Assembly (NCBI RefSeq): GCF_020497125.1
Contig: NC_059072.1
Span: 77,569,697-77,633,696 of the forward strand
DNA length: 64,000 bases
Source of the DNA: Mauremys mutica
Lineage: Eukaryota; Chordata; Testudines; Geoemydidae
Direction: 5' to 3'
Below, piece after piece: positions 10,833 through 23,325 of this stretch; the stretch's first letter is position 1; each line of letters starts with the position of its first letter. The notes under the pieces are model-generated. The model was given only the letters and a program-made list of their open reading frames with translations, was not told the origin of the DNA and made no database searches. The position numbers and the translations under genes were made by a program.

Positions 10833-12282
10833 GTTGAGCAAATGAACGAGTTGTCTTGATTTGTCAGTTTGATTCATCTCTTGTTGTCATTGGTTACATT
10901 TCCTGTAAAACTACTAATTGTGATCCCACATGCACTATGAATTTTGCCTATAACTTCAGTAGGAGCAGGGAAATATAGATATGAATGTTTAATTATGTTA
11001 AGTACATTTCTCTAAAAAAAGTTTTAATCTATTTAATATTAGACATTGCCTGTGGTAAGCCAACCCCTTCCTCCACACTGGAGAAAGAAACCTGCAGAAT
11101 TCCTCTAGAACATTTTGTCAAGGGTAAGGGCAAGGTATGATCGTCCAATGGAAGAAGAAGGCAGCCATATAAAACTTGAACCTGCCTCCCACTATAAGTT
11201 CCTTAGGGATCTGCTGGTGAAAACAGAGAAGGGAGCTCTGTGCCTTTGCACCAGCTCCACTATCCTCCTGCCTAAATCAGCCCGTAGACACCTCCTGGAA
11301 GGGGTCCCCTGCAGAGGGGATAAGCTAATGCAGACTTAGGCTGCATTAACTTTCCTGCTTATTCCTCCATTGGTAGCTGAAGGTGGGAAGAAGAGAATTA
11401 AGTGGCCCCATTCCTAGTCCAGGAATGGTGTCAGCAAGGATGATCATGGGCCTATGGAGATCCAAAAAGGGAAGTCATCTCTTTGTACAGATCTTGGATA
11501 ATTATGAGTAAGTTGCTGCTGATGGGGTCACACACTTGTTATGCTCAATTTCATGCTCATAGAAGATATTTGTTCCTCATCCATGCACAAATTACATTTC
11601 ATTTATTATACTAAATCTGAACACAGGCATCATAAAACAGTGCTTTCTGGCCACTGCATCATACAGCAAGATATATGCACTGACAAATCTTGTGGCTTTT
11701 CAAAAAAATTGGAAAGCATTTAAAGAATGACTGCTCCAGATCCCTACACCACCTCAGATTTATATTGGTACCTATCATACTGCATGTAACTGAAGTGAGG
11801 CATGTTTTTTTTTAAAAGGGTCAAAGCTCAATGCCATTTATTACATGTGCAGTTTGCACTCAAAATCTGTGTCTTTAAGATGAGCTATAGGTAGAAATCA
11901 GAGTAATTTCAAGACCTGATTTCCCTCTATGGTCAGGTAATTAGAGACACAGGCTTACAGGTTTGTTCCTGCAAGGCACAACAATTACAGGTGTATATTT
12001 TTCAGATGCAAACAGCTCCAAAAATTGAACCTCGCCTTGGAAAACATGTCTCATTATGGTAATGTACCTTTATAAAATCTCTTTTCCATTACATCTCAAG
12101 TCTTAGCACTGCTGATAGGAACTAAGAGGTTAAGAGATCCTGCAGAGCTAACACTGATTAGCAGGGGGAAACCTTTTAGAAAGTACCAGTGCTTTTGTTA
12201 AAGTGACAATACTTGAACTTTTCTCTCTTTTTTCCCCCTTGATGGTTGCAAAGAAAAAAAAAGAGATTTCAGGCCTCTAAGC
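10833..12282. other. Unique DNA, nothing recognised
   Basis: Contains only short random open frames and homopolymer tracts. Confidence 0.45.
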
Positions 12283-12610
12283 CAGGGGTCTCAAACTCAA
12301 ATGACCACGAGGGCCACATGAGGTCTACGTCATTGGCCTGAGGGCTGCATTACTGACACCTCCCCCGTGCCGCCCTTGGCCCCGCCTCCACTCCACCCCT
12401 TCCATGAAGCCCTGCCCCTGCCCACCTCTTCTCACCCCTTCCCTTCCCCCATTCCAACCCCTTCTCCAAAATCCCCACCCCAACTCCGTTCCCTCCCTGC
12501 CCCCAGGGGGTCCAGGAGGGGTGTGGGGTGTGGCAGGGGGGTCAGGGTGCAGGGTATGGCAGGGGGTCGGGGTGCAGCAGGGGGCTCAAGGCAGTGGGTT
12601 GATCCAAAAG
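12283..12610. mobile_element. Truncated hAT-type repeat
   Basis: Starts CAGGGGTCTCAAACTC at a CTCTAAGC site, a typical hAT terminus. It continues with a GGGCCACATGAGG block and a C-rich tract, then a GGGGTGCAG.. repeat tract. The opposite terminus is not found, so the end is approximate. Confidence 0.6.
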
Positions 12611-13059
12611 ACATCTCAATACAAGAAAATGCATGATACTCAGTAATCTATATTAAAAAGAACAAAGGGCTGAGTCAACCTGGCTAGGCTATGAATTTGT
12701 AGATATAGGGAGCCTACAAAGATCAGACTTGGAATAGAATGCTGAACCATCCCCTCTCAGATGGGATCAGGGAAACACTGCATATATGCTTCCAGGGTGG
12801 ATTAAAAATACAAAGACAAACAGAAATGGCTGCAATAAAAGCACTTCATTATGCTGATAAGAAAAGGGATGATGTTTTCCTCTGCTTGCTGTTGCTGAGG
12901 CTACATTTTTGTCTTCCTATCAGCAGACCATAATAGACAGGAGGTTTTTCTGCTGTTCCCTAATTAGTGATGTATATGTTCTTCTGGGGGACAACTCTAA
13001 GAAGAGCACCCTTTCCCTTGACATCACTGCAGTATTACAACGTAAGTGCAGTCTAAGTG

Positions 13060-13117
13060 AATGTCTGTACCATGGAGACTATACTGGCATAGCTATGTCA
13101 GATGCAGACTAGTGTAG
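13060..13117. mobile_element. Possible Harbinger-type MITE end
   Basis: Ends in TAGTGTAGACATAGG, which resembles the TAGTGTAGAC.. terminus of the Harbinger copies. The preceding GGCATAGCTATGTC is a short palindrome. The left terminus is not identifiable. Confidence 0.3.
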
Positions 13118-13480
13118 ACATAGGTGCGGGAAGTAGAGGTGTGAGGGGCGCTGCAGCACCCTCAGGTTTTGCGCCTGGCATCCTAGCCGCTGACCCTGTG
13201 CCCCTGCTGCTCGGGGTCCCGGCCACCAGCCCAAATGCTCTCCAGGGGCTCCGTTGCCGGCTGCAGGGTCCTGGCGGTTATCTCTGTATGCGGGGTCCTG
13301 GCTGCAGGCATCATGCTCAGGGCTCCGCACCCGCCCCTGCCCCTGACTGTGGTCCCAGCCTCAGCTGCCTTACCTCTGTCTGCATCCCGCTCCCCCTTCC
13401 TGTAGCCAGAGTCCTCCTCCTGGATCCAGGCCAAGGGGCAGTGAGGGGCATGGACAGGGGTAAGAGGGGTGCAGCTCAGC
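13118..13480. repeat. GC-rich interspersed repeat of unknown class
   Basis: A sharply GC-rich block in AT-rich surroundings, starting GTGCGGGAAGTAGAGGTGTG. Open frames across it (for example 13102-13581) lack domain motifs and reflect GC richness. It looks like a truncated DNA-transposon derivative, without clear termini. Confidence 0.4.
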
Positions 13481-13998
13481 CATCTGCACATAGATGTCTA
13501 TACCTCTTTTGGTGTTCCTTAGCTGTGCTTGTACACTATCTTCTCCCACAGGCAGGAGTAGCTCTCTATGTGTGGAGCTAACACAATCAGATTCTCACAA
13601 AGGTGGGTTGGTCAGTGTGCACGCCAAGGTGGGTAATCAGGAAAAGGCATTTCAAAAACACACTGCAGTTTTTAAGGGAGGTGGGTGGTGGGCTTCCAGT
13701 CTCTGTGACCTCTGGGAAGTGGAGTTTGAAATTGTGGTTGGAGCAACCACTGTTGCAGGGACAAGGGCATTGGGGACAGCTGCAAGAGGACTTTTAGGAA
13801 TGACACAGTTAATGCCGTGTTTACACTCGTACTGCATAGACTGATTTAGGCTGCCTGTGGCTCTGGGGAGGTGGGGTTATTGCATCACTGTAACAAGGTG
13901 CTTATCTTGGCGAGAGACAAAATGAGGTGTAGACACATGCACAATGGTTGAAACAAGTCAACTTAGGTCAACTGAACTTTGTAGTGTAGACCAGGCCA
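13481..13998 (-). mobile_element. Harbinger-type non-autonomous remnant, one end
   Basis: The right edge read on - starts GGCCTGGTCTACACTA, the same terminus as at 33740 and 4378. The interior (13930-13980) shows CAAGTCAACTTAGGTCAACTG, an imperfect internal repeat. The left boundary is a guess because the second terminus is not visible. Confidence 0.45.
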
Positions 13999-14196
13999 AG
14001 GTTCCCCTCTGCATGAACTAAAGTTTTGAAAACTAAATTAATTAAATCTGGATACATGAGAGTAGGTCCCCATGTCCAACCAATCTGTGCTCAGCAGAGG
14101 ACTTGAGGGGTAGGTGGGAACAAAGGTGGTCAGGAAGCTTGAGTGGGGGTTTGGGTCCCTGCTTCACTAGTCTGAAATGGGAACAATATTTCATAT

Positions 14197-14325
14197 TAGG
14201 GTGACCAGATGACAAGAACAAAATATCGGGACAAATGGCGTCCCGACCATAAATCGGTCAGTACGCGGGACAAACAACTAAATATTGGGACAGTCCTGCT
14301 TTTATCGGGACGAATGGTCACCCTA
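14197..14325. mobile_element. 129-bp hAT-type MITE (GGGTGACCAGAT family)
   Basis: The termini are TAGGGTGACCA and TGGTCACCCTA, perfect inverted repeats. The flanks TTTCATAT and TTTCATAC agree at 7 of 8. The interior repeats TCGGGACAAA-type units. A second member is at 20870-20993. Confidence 0.8.
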
Positions 14326-14333
14326 TTTCATAC

Positions 14334-16911
14334 TCATGCCTAAGAAGGGTTGATAGTTAACCTCTTAACTCACTGCCTGCCTCCACCTACAATAGCCTTT
14401 GCTCAGTGATAGAGACAGTGGCAATATATGAACTGGTAACATTGCATTAGTGACACATCTGGTATATGGGACAGCTCTGGCAGTATTTATAGGCTTTACT
14501 TCATGTACTTTTGTCTGAGTACTTTTCCCAGCAGAACCAAAGCACTTCAGCAAGTTCTTTGCAGGAAAGAGAAACTGGAGTTTAAAGTAACATGGAGCTC
14601 TAAGATTTTTAGAAAAAAACACCCCTTCCCCCCTGGTTCTTACTTTATATTTACTTATCTTTTGAAGGAAAACACCAAAACAAATAACATGATATACAAG
14701 GAATAGTTGAGGAAGACACAGTAAAACTAAAATAGTTATGGCAGGCGCCACTAGATGGCACTGTTAAATAGAGCCTTACAACTTTTTTCTTAGCATGGAA
14801 GCAGTGTACAGTCTTAGGAGTAATACTGGTAATTTTGTTGGGAGCATGTCTTTTCGTGGGGGATGTTGGAGAAGCTATTGTACACAACAGAAAAGTTTGC
14901 TCCTGCCTTAATCTCTCCAACTAGAGTCAATCGGAATTGGGCCCTAGAACTTGGGCTGAGATCCCTGAAAGTGAGTGCCAACTACACATACTATACATAG
15001 TGTTGCAATACAATGTAAAAATACTCAGACTCCACGTCACTGATTTTTTCTCTGCCAGGAGAAGAGGCCGACTTGCAGGGCCCTAATATCTGCTCACCAT
15101 TCAGAGGGTCAATATTATATTAGTAACTGTTGATTATTAAAGTTATAGTAGGAATATATATCTGATGCAACATGTAAAGAAACACATTCAGAGCAATTTT
15201 GGCACCAGAGTGACTTAGGCGAGTGCCTGCTGTGACCAAATGAAAAAAAAATAACCAGGAAGATGACTAATAAAAGATGTGAAGTTAGATATCATGTAAT
15301 TCTTTCAGATGGTCCCAAAGAGAATGATACTTCTTCCAGTTATTTCTCCAAGCTAGTGTCAGCTTTTCCATGGTTCTGCCTTGGACAGTTTGTACAACTA
15401 ATCAGGAAAAGTGGGTGAGGTTTCCGACCTGTAAATGCATGGAACTCCTTTCCTTTAATGATTCATAAGCCCACACCCCTTCCCTCCTTCAAATCTCTCT
15501 ACAAGACCCATCTCCATTAAAAAAATAAACCTATTAATGGTGTCTCAATTGAGGAACAGCTGGGGACACTTGGTGCTCGATCCATTTATAATAAATCACT
15601 GGCAAATGTATATAAAATTGTATATATTTTGGTGTATTTTTTCTCTCCACCTTGTCACATGTTTTCTTAGTTTCTTGTTGGAGCAGGAATAATGCAATAG
15701 TAGATTCCTGCAACTGTATCGAGCTCCTGGCAGCATTAGGACCTTTGATTGTAGTCTCTTAGGGGGGAAGCATCATGTCTTTATATGCTTGCACAATACC
15801 TATAGTAGCAAAGTGTGGTCTCTGGATATTGCTGTGTTTATAATAATAATAATTATAATAATAATACATTAATAATTTGCTTTGACACTAGCATGGCTAT
15901 CTAGAACTATTTTCCTATAAGTCAGCTAAATCAGTACTTCCAAGTATCTATTAAAGCATGCAATAAAGGTAAAATAAACTTCCTTATGCATGAGTACATT
16001 GGAATGGTTATTTGGCAGATGTTCATGCCACCTTACTGAAACATAACCCTTAAAACGCTATAGTAAATTATACTCTTACAGCAGGAGGTTAATTCAGGAG
16101 TTAGCTATTAATACCCAGGCCCTGCAGAAAACTCCTAATCCACATCAGTGAAACAAGAACAGAAAAATTAGACACAGTTAGATACCTGGTCAGGGCCCCT
16201 GTGTGCAGCATCAATACATATATTTTATCACTATTTGCTGCTAAAGCAAATACTCTCTAAAGTTCATTTAGGTGTTATGGTCAATGTTCAACTCAGATTT
16301 GTGTAAAAGTTCATCAAGTAGTCACTTATCACTATGTGGCATTAACACTTCAGGAGCTGAATCAACAGCAAGAAAGTTTAATTTCTGCCATTCTAGTCTC
16401 TAACTATTACAAAAAATATAAAAATGACTGCTTCCATTTACCCTCCCCACTCCCCACCTTAAAGACAAGTTCTTGCTGCTAGTACATTTTACATTGCACA
16501 CCAATGATTTAATTGAAAACAAACATGTCTGAAATTTTAATGATTGCTTTTCATGAACACGGCCAGTGTTTTGGCTGCACAGGCCAATTTTGTTCAAATA
16601 TTTTCAGATTTGTCTATGAAAAAATTAGTAACTCCCAAAAATGTGCTAAATATTATAAATGATTATTTACTCAATAACTCATACTAGAAAAAGTGTTCTT
16701 TAGTTGTTATTTTCCAGTGTAAAACTCAATGATCCAGTCAGGGAGCAGATATAATACCACATGACATAAGTGATCAACCATTGCATCCATAGTTTATGAA
16801 AACAAATTTTAACCTATTTGGGGAAAACTTCCAAATAACAATCACATCCGAAAATCAGGACCAGTCATTAACCATTCATGAACAGAAAAGAAAGGGTAAT
16901 TATTTTGGATA
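14334..16911. other. Unique DNA with one old L2/MIR-like tail
   Basis: Positions 15735-15866 show GCTTGCACAATACCTATAGT followed by a (TAA)n tract, matching the L2/MIR-like layout. The rest shows nothing recognisable. Confidence 0.45.
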
Positions 16912-16919
16912 GGTTATTC

Positions 16920-17230
16920 CAGGGGTAGGCAACCTATGGCACCTGTGCCGAAGGGGGCACGTGAGCTGGTTTTCAGTGGCACTCACACTGCTTGGGTCCT
17001 GGCCACCGGTCCGGGGGGCTCTGCATTTTAATTTAATTTTAAATGAAGCTTCTTAAACATTTTAAAAACCGTATTTACTTTACATACAACAATAGTTTAG
17101 TTATATATTATAGATGTATAGAAAGAGACTTTCTAAAAACGTTCAAATGTATTACTGGCACGCAAAACCTTAAATTAGAGTGAATAAATGAAGACTCAGC
17201 ACACCACTTCTGAAAGGTTGCCGACCCTTG
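16920..17230. mobile_element. 311-bp hAT MITE, perfect 8-bp TSD
   Basis: Starts CAGGGGTAGGCAACCTATGG and ends GGTTGCCGACCCTTG. GGTTATTC flanks both sides exactly (16912-16919, 17231-17238). AT-rich interior without coding potential. Confidence 0.9.
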
Positions 17231-17238
17231 GGTTATTC

Positions 17239-19240
17239 TAAATGAATGGTATTATTAAAAATGAATTTGATATTATTTGATTTGTAGGTTGCTACTTAAT
17301 TTCTTTTGTAAAGAATAGAGGAGCACATTTGTCCAACAATTTGTTCACAAAATTCTGATCTATTCTCTTTTAAGCAGCATATGTACACTAATTAAGGCCT
17401 GCTTCCACAGATATTGAGCACCAGCACTTCTAACTGAAGTCAGTGGGAGCTGTTAGTGCTCAACAATTCTGCAAGGGGCAAATCCTGCCCCTCATTCATA
17501 GGAAGATCCTGAATTCACTGAAGTCTGTGCATAGGGCTCTGTGTCTGTGGCACATCACAGTTCTGCAAGTACTGTTTTCATCCCAGTAGAGAGGAGGCTT
17601 CCCTCAAGCGGCAAGGCTGGTGAAGCTATAACTATGCAGAGCCACCAGCTAGGTGCTACTCTGTGACCTCAGGAAAGGATTCAATTTCCCCACACCTGTG
17701 AGCCTTCCAACACATGGGCCATATACCTGAGCAATGTTTGGGGTCCAGTATTTGGCCGTAATAGTCTTGAGAAACCGTGGTGATTTTGTTGACTAATAAA
17801 GAATTTTTTTAAATAAAAGAAATGTTAAATTTAAGAGACAGATACTAAGATGGTGAAAAATACAGAAATATAACTGAAAGAAACAGTGCATATGCAATGT
17901 TATCTTCCATCGGGTAAGCAGCTGGACATGGCATGACAGATGTTTATCATGCTGATCACAGTATCTTCATTACTTTGTGCTTCCTCCAGTCTTTGTCATA
18001 TCCACCTCGTGTGTGTCTCATTTTCTAAGAGAGTTGAATCAGATGATAGACAGTGCCTAGCACAAGGGCATGGGGCCTCTAGGTGCTACACAACACAAAT
18101 AATAATAATAGCTTATACACATCATTCTTCAATTTCCATTGTCCTGTTGGTCCACAGTTACCTTTGGACAACAAAAGTGGATAGGAGTGGTCCACAGTAC
18201 CATAGTGATGAGCCTATATATAATACATAAAGTAGTAATTAAGAGTGCTACAGAGAGAGAAGAAATGCCACCATTTAATGGTTATTTCTGCACAAGAAGT
18301 TCCACTAGGTGGGCAAGAAATATGGGTTTACTAATTCACCCCACGTATTGTCATGACAGATGGCTTTGTCCAAATAGTTTGCTATGTAATAATCTGGCTG
18401 TTGGGTTTTCTGGATAGCTTTTCAGGAGCTCGTTTTGTCTCCTATGTACCTCAAAAGGCTAGCAGATAGATAGGAAGGAAAAACAGCAGTTGATGGCCCG
18501 AATCTACTTTCTTGTGGGCTGCTGAGTAACTTGTTACAGTTGCTGAAATCTGTGCCCCGTGGAAAAGAAATGTAGTTAAATGGTATTGCTGCTATATCCA
18601 TGAAATATTTAGTACAAAACCCATAAAAATGAAACTTGACGTGCACCAAGTTATATATACAAATACTATATAGCCATCCTTTAATCTCCCAACTTTATTT
18701 CCCCATCATTTGATGGGCAGCCAGCTCAGAGAAGGACCATCAGTGACTTTCCAAGAATTGCCATGTGTCATTCTCCTCCTAGAGTAAATACCTTCTGAAA
18801 TTCAGTCTTAATGAGCTCTCTCTTTAGGTTGGTCTGTTGGCTGCCAGCTCTATGCACTCTCACTGAGTCAGTCTTTCATGTCAAATGAGCACTGAAGGAA
18901 AATACTTTAAATACTCAATAAAAACAAATGACCTTTTTATTTCCCTATAAATAGAACCATTTCTCTCTCCATTTGTAAGTGCACGCCATTGACTACTTAC
19001 CATATTATATGACATTTGATACCGAGGGACACTTAACATGTTTACTTCCTGCCATTCTCATTGTTCAGCTGGTGAAAAAAAGTAAAGTTCACTTCTCCCC
19101 TGCAGTCATTTTACTGTTTATGTAGTTTAACAATTCAATTTTATATCGCAGTGCCTTTCCTTAAATCTTTTTCATACTAATAGCTAGCTCATCTGTAAGG
19201 CATATGTGTCTGTAAGATATAAGTGTAGTGGACCTGGAGG
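17239..19240. other. Unique DNA with an L2/MIR-like tail
   Basis: Positions 17990-18112 carry CAGTGCCTAGCACAAGGGCA then GGGGCCTCTAGGTGCTAC and an (AAT)n end, the clearest copy of this repeat in the window. Nothing else is recognised. Confidence 0.5.
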
Positions 19241-19248
19241 CACGTATC

Positions 19249-19922
19249 TAGGGCTGGCTCTGGCTTTTTTGAGGCCCCAAGCAAAAAAAAAAAAAGTGTG
19301 TGTGGGGAGTGTCCGGAGCAGCAAAGCAGGGGAAAAAAAATGGCGTGGCTGGAGCGGCAAAACAGGGTGTGTGTGGGGGGACAAAACAAAAAAACGGCGT
19401 GGCTGGAGCGGCAAAGCAGGTGGGGGGGGAACAAAACAAAAACGGCACGGTCGGCAAAGCTGGGGAGGTGGGGAACAATGGTGCGGCCAGCAAAGCAGGG
19501 GAAAAAAACAAAACAAAAAACCCGACAGGGCGGCTAGAGCCAGGGAGCAGGGGGACTCCCTGTGCTGCAGAGTGCGCGCCCGGTCTAGTGGAGGGGACGG
19601 GGAGGGAGCGGGGGAGAGAAAGAGAAGGGGGGCAGCCAGCGCTTTAGCGGAGCGCTCGCCACGTGGCCCTGACTGCTGCGCCACCTGCCGGGAGGGCTCC
19701 GCACCGCTCCGGTCGGTGGGGAGGGAAGGACGTGGGCTGCCCTGCCGAGTTTGCTGCAGGGTGCTCCCCTCCTCCGTGCTGCCGACCCCTACAGGGTGGC
19801 CAGAGCAGTGAACAAAAAAAAAAAAGGCGGCCGTACCGCCCTAGGCTTGGGCAGAATGCCGCCCCCTAGAATCTGCCGCCCCAAGCACAAGCTTGCTCAG
19901 CTGGTGCCTGGAGCCGGCCCTG
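19249..19922. mobile_element. 674-bp hAT element (GGGCCGGC family), perfect TSD
   Basis: The left terminus is TAGGGCTGGCTCTGG and the right is CTGGAGCCGGCCCTG. CACGTATC flanks both sides (19241-19248, 19923-19930). The interior holds about four tandem units containing GGCTGGAGCGGCAAA and poly(A)-rich spacers, then a GC-rich stretch. The 201-codon open frame across it is repeat-driven, not a gene. Sister copies are at 26512 and 62356. Confidence 0.88.
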
Positions 19923-19930
19923 CACGTATC

Positions 19931-20861
19931 AAACTCCTGCAGGCTGGGTCAAATCCTGAAGTCTTATTCAGTCAAAACTCCCTTTGAAGTCTTTAGGAGT
20001 CGTGGCTGAGGACTTCAAAATTGGGCCCTTTGACATCAGTCAGGTACTTTATTGGGTGGTGAAGACGTTTTCCCCTATGAAATTTTCTGCTTTTAAATTA
20101 TTCTGGGGGCAGGAACATGCATGTCTCTAAATAAAAGTACTCCAAACCTGGAAGTTAAATGGAACAGATCACTGGATGTCTTTCCCAAACTGTTTCTGAA
20201 GATAGATACCTTTCAGTTTCACTGTATTTCAGAAAGAATGGAATAAACTTCCTGTCAAACTTACACGGGGAGGTGAGTCAAAAAGGGAAATAGCAGTGGT
20301 AGTGGCTGAAGGGTACTCCTTTGACCCAAGAAAAGAACATATCAGATACGTTTAGCTGAAGCTAAACAAGAAAAACAGAATAAAAATTGACCTTTTCCCC
20401 CCTTCTCCATCCAGCTTTCTCCCTAACTGGAATACACTGACATTCTTAGATAGGCTTTTCTCATTGATGCCCATTTTTAGTACCTTTGGAAATTAAAGTG
20501 AAATGTCACATAAGTTCCAGCTTCCTGTTTATCAGTTTTGGCATGATTTCTGCAATGGCAGTCAGACTGCCCTTGTGGAAATTGGAAATCCCCACTGGCT
20601 ACCAAGTGAGCCAGACATATTTTCTAAGGATTAATGAAATGGCCAAAGGTTAAAAAAAGTCAGCATTCATTTATTTCCAGCAGTTCTGGATTACCAAACC
20701 CCCTGGGACTTCACAGCTCCAAAAATTCATATGGGAAGCAAAACACTAATGTGTCTGCAAAATAGCCAGAATCCCAGGTAATGTTCAGACCCATAACTCA
20801 GGCAATTCCCCAGGGAGAGCAGAATCGTCCTCCAGCTGGCAGAGGGGAAAATTGACAGTCC
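19931..20861. other. Unique DNA, nothing recognised
   Basis: No recognisable gene or repeat. Confidence 0.45.
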
Positions 20862-20869
20862 TCTCACCA

Positions 20870-20993
20870 TAGGGTAACCAGATAGCAAGTGTGAAAAATT
20901 GGGACAGAGGGTGGGGGGTAATAAGCACCTATGTAAGAAAAAGCCCCAAATATCTGGACTGTCTCTATAAAATCGGGACATCTGGTCACCCTA
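20870..20993. mobile_element. 124-bp hAT-type MITE (GGGTGACCAGAT family)
   Basis: The termini are TAGGGTAACCAGAT and ATCTGGTCACCCTA. The flanks TCTCACCA and TCTAACCT agree at 6 of 8. Related to 14197-14325 by terminus and by a TCGGGACA block near the right end. Confidence 0.75.
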
Positions 20994-21001
20994 TCTAACC
21001 T

Positions 21002-22679
21002 ACATTGCTCCACCACCATAGCTAATTGAACTTCCCCGAAAAGATTTCACAAGTGTGGAAGAACCACCTGACTCTGCAGTAAAGCAGAGTGAAATGTTTC
21101 AGTTGCACAGTGTATTTGCAGAAAAATGCCATTTCAGTCAACCCAAATTATTCATGAATTGGACACAAATTCACCAAATAATTTCAGCAAGAAAAAATAT
21201 GTATTCAGGCTAGATTCACAGAGTGGCCAGAAGAGAAGAAGATGGTGGTGTTAGTTGCCACAGTTCATGGGTTAACTGCACCTCTGACCCATCCATGGTA
21301 ACCATGGCACAGCTTTATTCTCGGGCCCCCTTAGGTATCCTCTCTGTGGGTGGGGACCCTCATCTTTTCTCCCTTTAGACTAGGGATTTAGGCTTGCAGT
21401 CCCACTGAAATTCACTGTTCTTAACCCAGCAGTCTAACCCCTACTCCTTAGTCCAGAGACTGCAGTTCTGCTCCCTCCCAGGGGCTATGACAATGGTTAC
21501 CAGTTTGTTTCATTCAACCTGAAATGGTATTTCTTGATTCACTAAAATTTATCGACTTCAGTTTCACCAGTTTTTTCCCCATTATTTTTCAGAACTGTCC
21601 ATGAACCAAAAAAATCAGTTCTTCACCCAACTCTCCGCCGCACCCAGCTTCCTCCTCCAGTCTTAGCTCGTACCCTGCTTTTCTCAGATTCCTTTTGCAC
21701 ATGGAGAAGGCTACCAAGTCTTCCACCAAGTGCCTTATATTAATCAGATGCACAAATAAACATCAAGGAAATAAAACTTGAATAACTCCATAGATTGCAA
21801 CCAGAGGAAAGAAAGCGTAGCCAGAATATATACCTGCTAAGTGGCTTTTACCCTTTTTTGTGAAGAATTACATGCCTGTTCACAGCTTGGTTCTAAGAGA
21901 ATGTTCTGTTCCATTAAAGGCATTTTTTCAAACCAAAGACTGAAATAGGTGCAACTAAGCTACAACCTAAAAGCCACCAAATGGTTGCTCCAGAAACTTC
22001 TATTTCGCTCTTAGACTTACATTCATACCATAAATCACTAGGTAGTACAATACTTTTACTTGCAATATGGCTTTGCCATCATGAGACACCTTACTTAAAA
22101 GTTTTTTCAAATTCTGAATGGCTTATCAATGTATCACTCTCCTCTCTATCCCAGCTCCTTCCCACTTTGTTTAAAGGCATAATTAGAGCATGCTACTACT
22201 CCCTAAAGGTGCTTTGTTTTGCTCAAAGATAGCTAACTGAGAAACGTGTAAAGAATTTAGTTAGTAAATAATTCATGGGCTACAGGTTTCTGCATGAGCT
22301 AGTTCAAAGCTTTCAAGTCTGGTATAGAACAACACAGAAGTTGGAAAAACACAGGATACAGAAAAGGTTTAGAAGATATTATTGGATTCCTTTTCATAAT
22401 TAACACAAAACAATCCAAAAACTAGCAGTTTAAATTGAAAAGTAAATATTTGGTGGAAATAATAGTGCTGAAAGGTGTTCAGATCAGAGGACTTTGAAGT
22501 GGTAATCAATGTAAATGATTAGTTTGAAATAATCAGGAGGATTAAAAGAATATCAAGATTTTTTTCAGGAAAGATTGAATGCACCATCAGAAATTAATCT
22601 GCTATTGAAAAATATTGGAAAGTAAAATACAGACTGTATTCATTATTGCTTAGTAACTTGAACATCAAAAGATATTTAC
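21002..22679. other. Unique DNA, nothing recognised
   Basis: An 83-codon frame at 21981 has no recognisable motif. No repeat termini were found. Confidence 0.45.
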
Positions 22680-22687
22680 ATTAACTG

Positions 22688-22890
22688 TCACAGGGGTAGC
22701 CGTGTTAGTCTGTATCTGTAAAAAGCGACAAAGAGTCCTGTGGCACCTTATAGATTAACAGACGTATTGGAGCATGAGCTTTCATGGGTGACGCATGTGT
22801 CTGATGAAGTGGGTATTCACCCACGAAAGCTTATGCTCCAATACGTCTGTTAGTCTATAAGGTGCCACAGGACTCTTTGTCGCTTTTTAT
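22688..22890 (-). mobile_element. PLE tail, inverted dimer with TSD
   Basis: Two 64-nt arms (22720-22783 and 22825-22888) are reverse complements with one or two mismatches, separated by 41 nt. The complete 3' end (GACTAACACGGCTACCCCTG, read on -) is at the left edge. The right arm stops at CGCTTTTTA. ATTAACTG flanks both ends (22680-22687, 22891-22898), and the match extends to 12 of 13. A hammerhead-like core lies at 22801-22838 on +: CTGATGA, A, a GTGGGT/ACCCAC stem, GAAA, GC-TTAT-GC, TC. Confidence 0.85.
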
Positions 22891-22991
22891 ATTAACTGAT
22901 TATGCACATTGTCCCACTAAATCAGCAATCAGGCAACCCCTACACTGTTCTAAAATCATTCTTTAGTAATGAAATGCAAAAAGGCCTACAT

Positions 22992-23116
22992 GCATCTGAT
23001 GAAGTGAGCTGTAGCCCACGAAAGCTTATGCTCAAATAAATTTGTTAGTCTCTAAGGTGCCACAAGTGCTCCTGTTCTTTTTGCGGATACAGACTAACAC
23101 GGCTGCTACTCTGAAA
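22992..23116 (+). mobile_element. PLE 3' tail fragment
   Basis: Starts TGCATCTGATGAAGTGAG and runs through GCCCACGAAAGCTTATGCTC to GGCTGCTACTCTGAAA. It corresponds to the tails at 2250 and 48336, truncated at both ends. Stem II of the hammerhead-like motif is weakened (GTGAGC against GCCCAC). Confidence 0.8.
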
Positions 23117-23325
23117 GCTGAAATTAATCTTAGTGTAATTCTACTGACCACAGTGGAGTTGTGCCCACTTATACCAGGGCTGAACTTTCAGTGTAACTTT
23201 GTGAGGCTTCTCTGAGTTAACTGTAGAATTTTTAACACTTTGGTTTTTATTACCCAGCTTGTGCCTAACTTTAAAAATATGATTGGCCCCACATTTGAGT
23301 GAGACTATTTGCAAAGGTTTACTAG

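Noticed and set aside
13102..13581. 159-codon + frame
   Set aside because: Sits on a GC-rich repeat block. No recognisable domain.
19206..19811. 201-codon open frame
   Set aside because: Lies in a GC-rich, tandemly repeated hAT MITE. Composition is Gly/Lys/Arg-rich and follows the DNA repeats, with no domain.
22720..22888. CRISPR-like or miRNA-like repeat
   Set aside because: The palindrome is fully explained by two inverted PLE tails with a shared target duplication.
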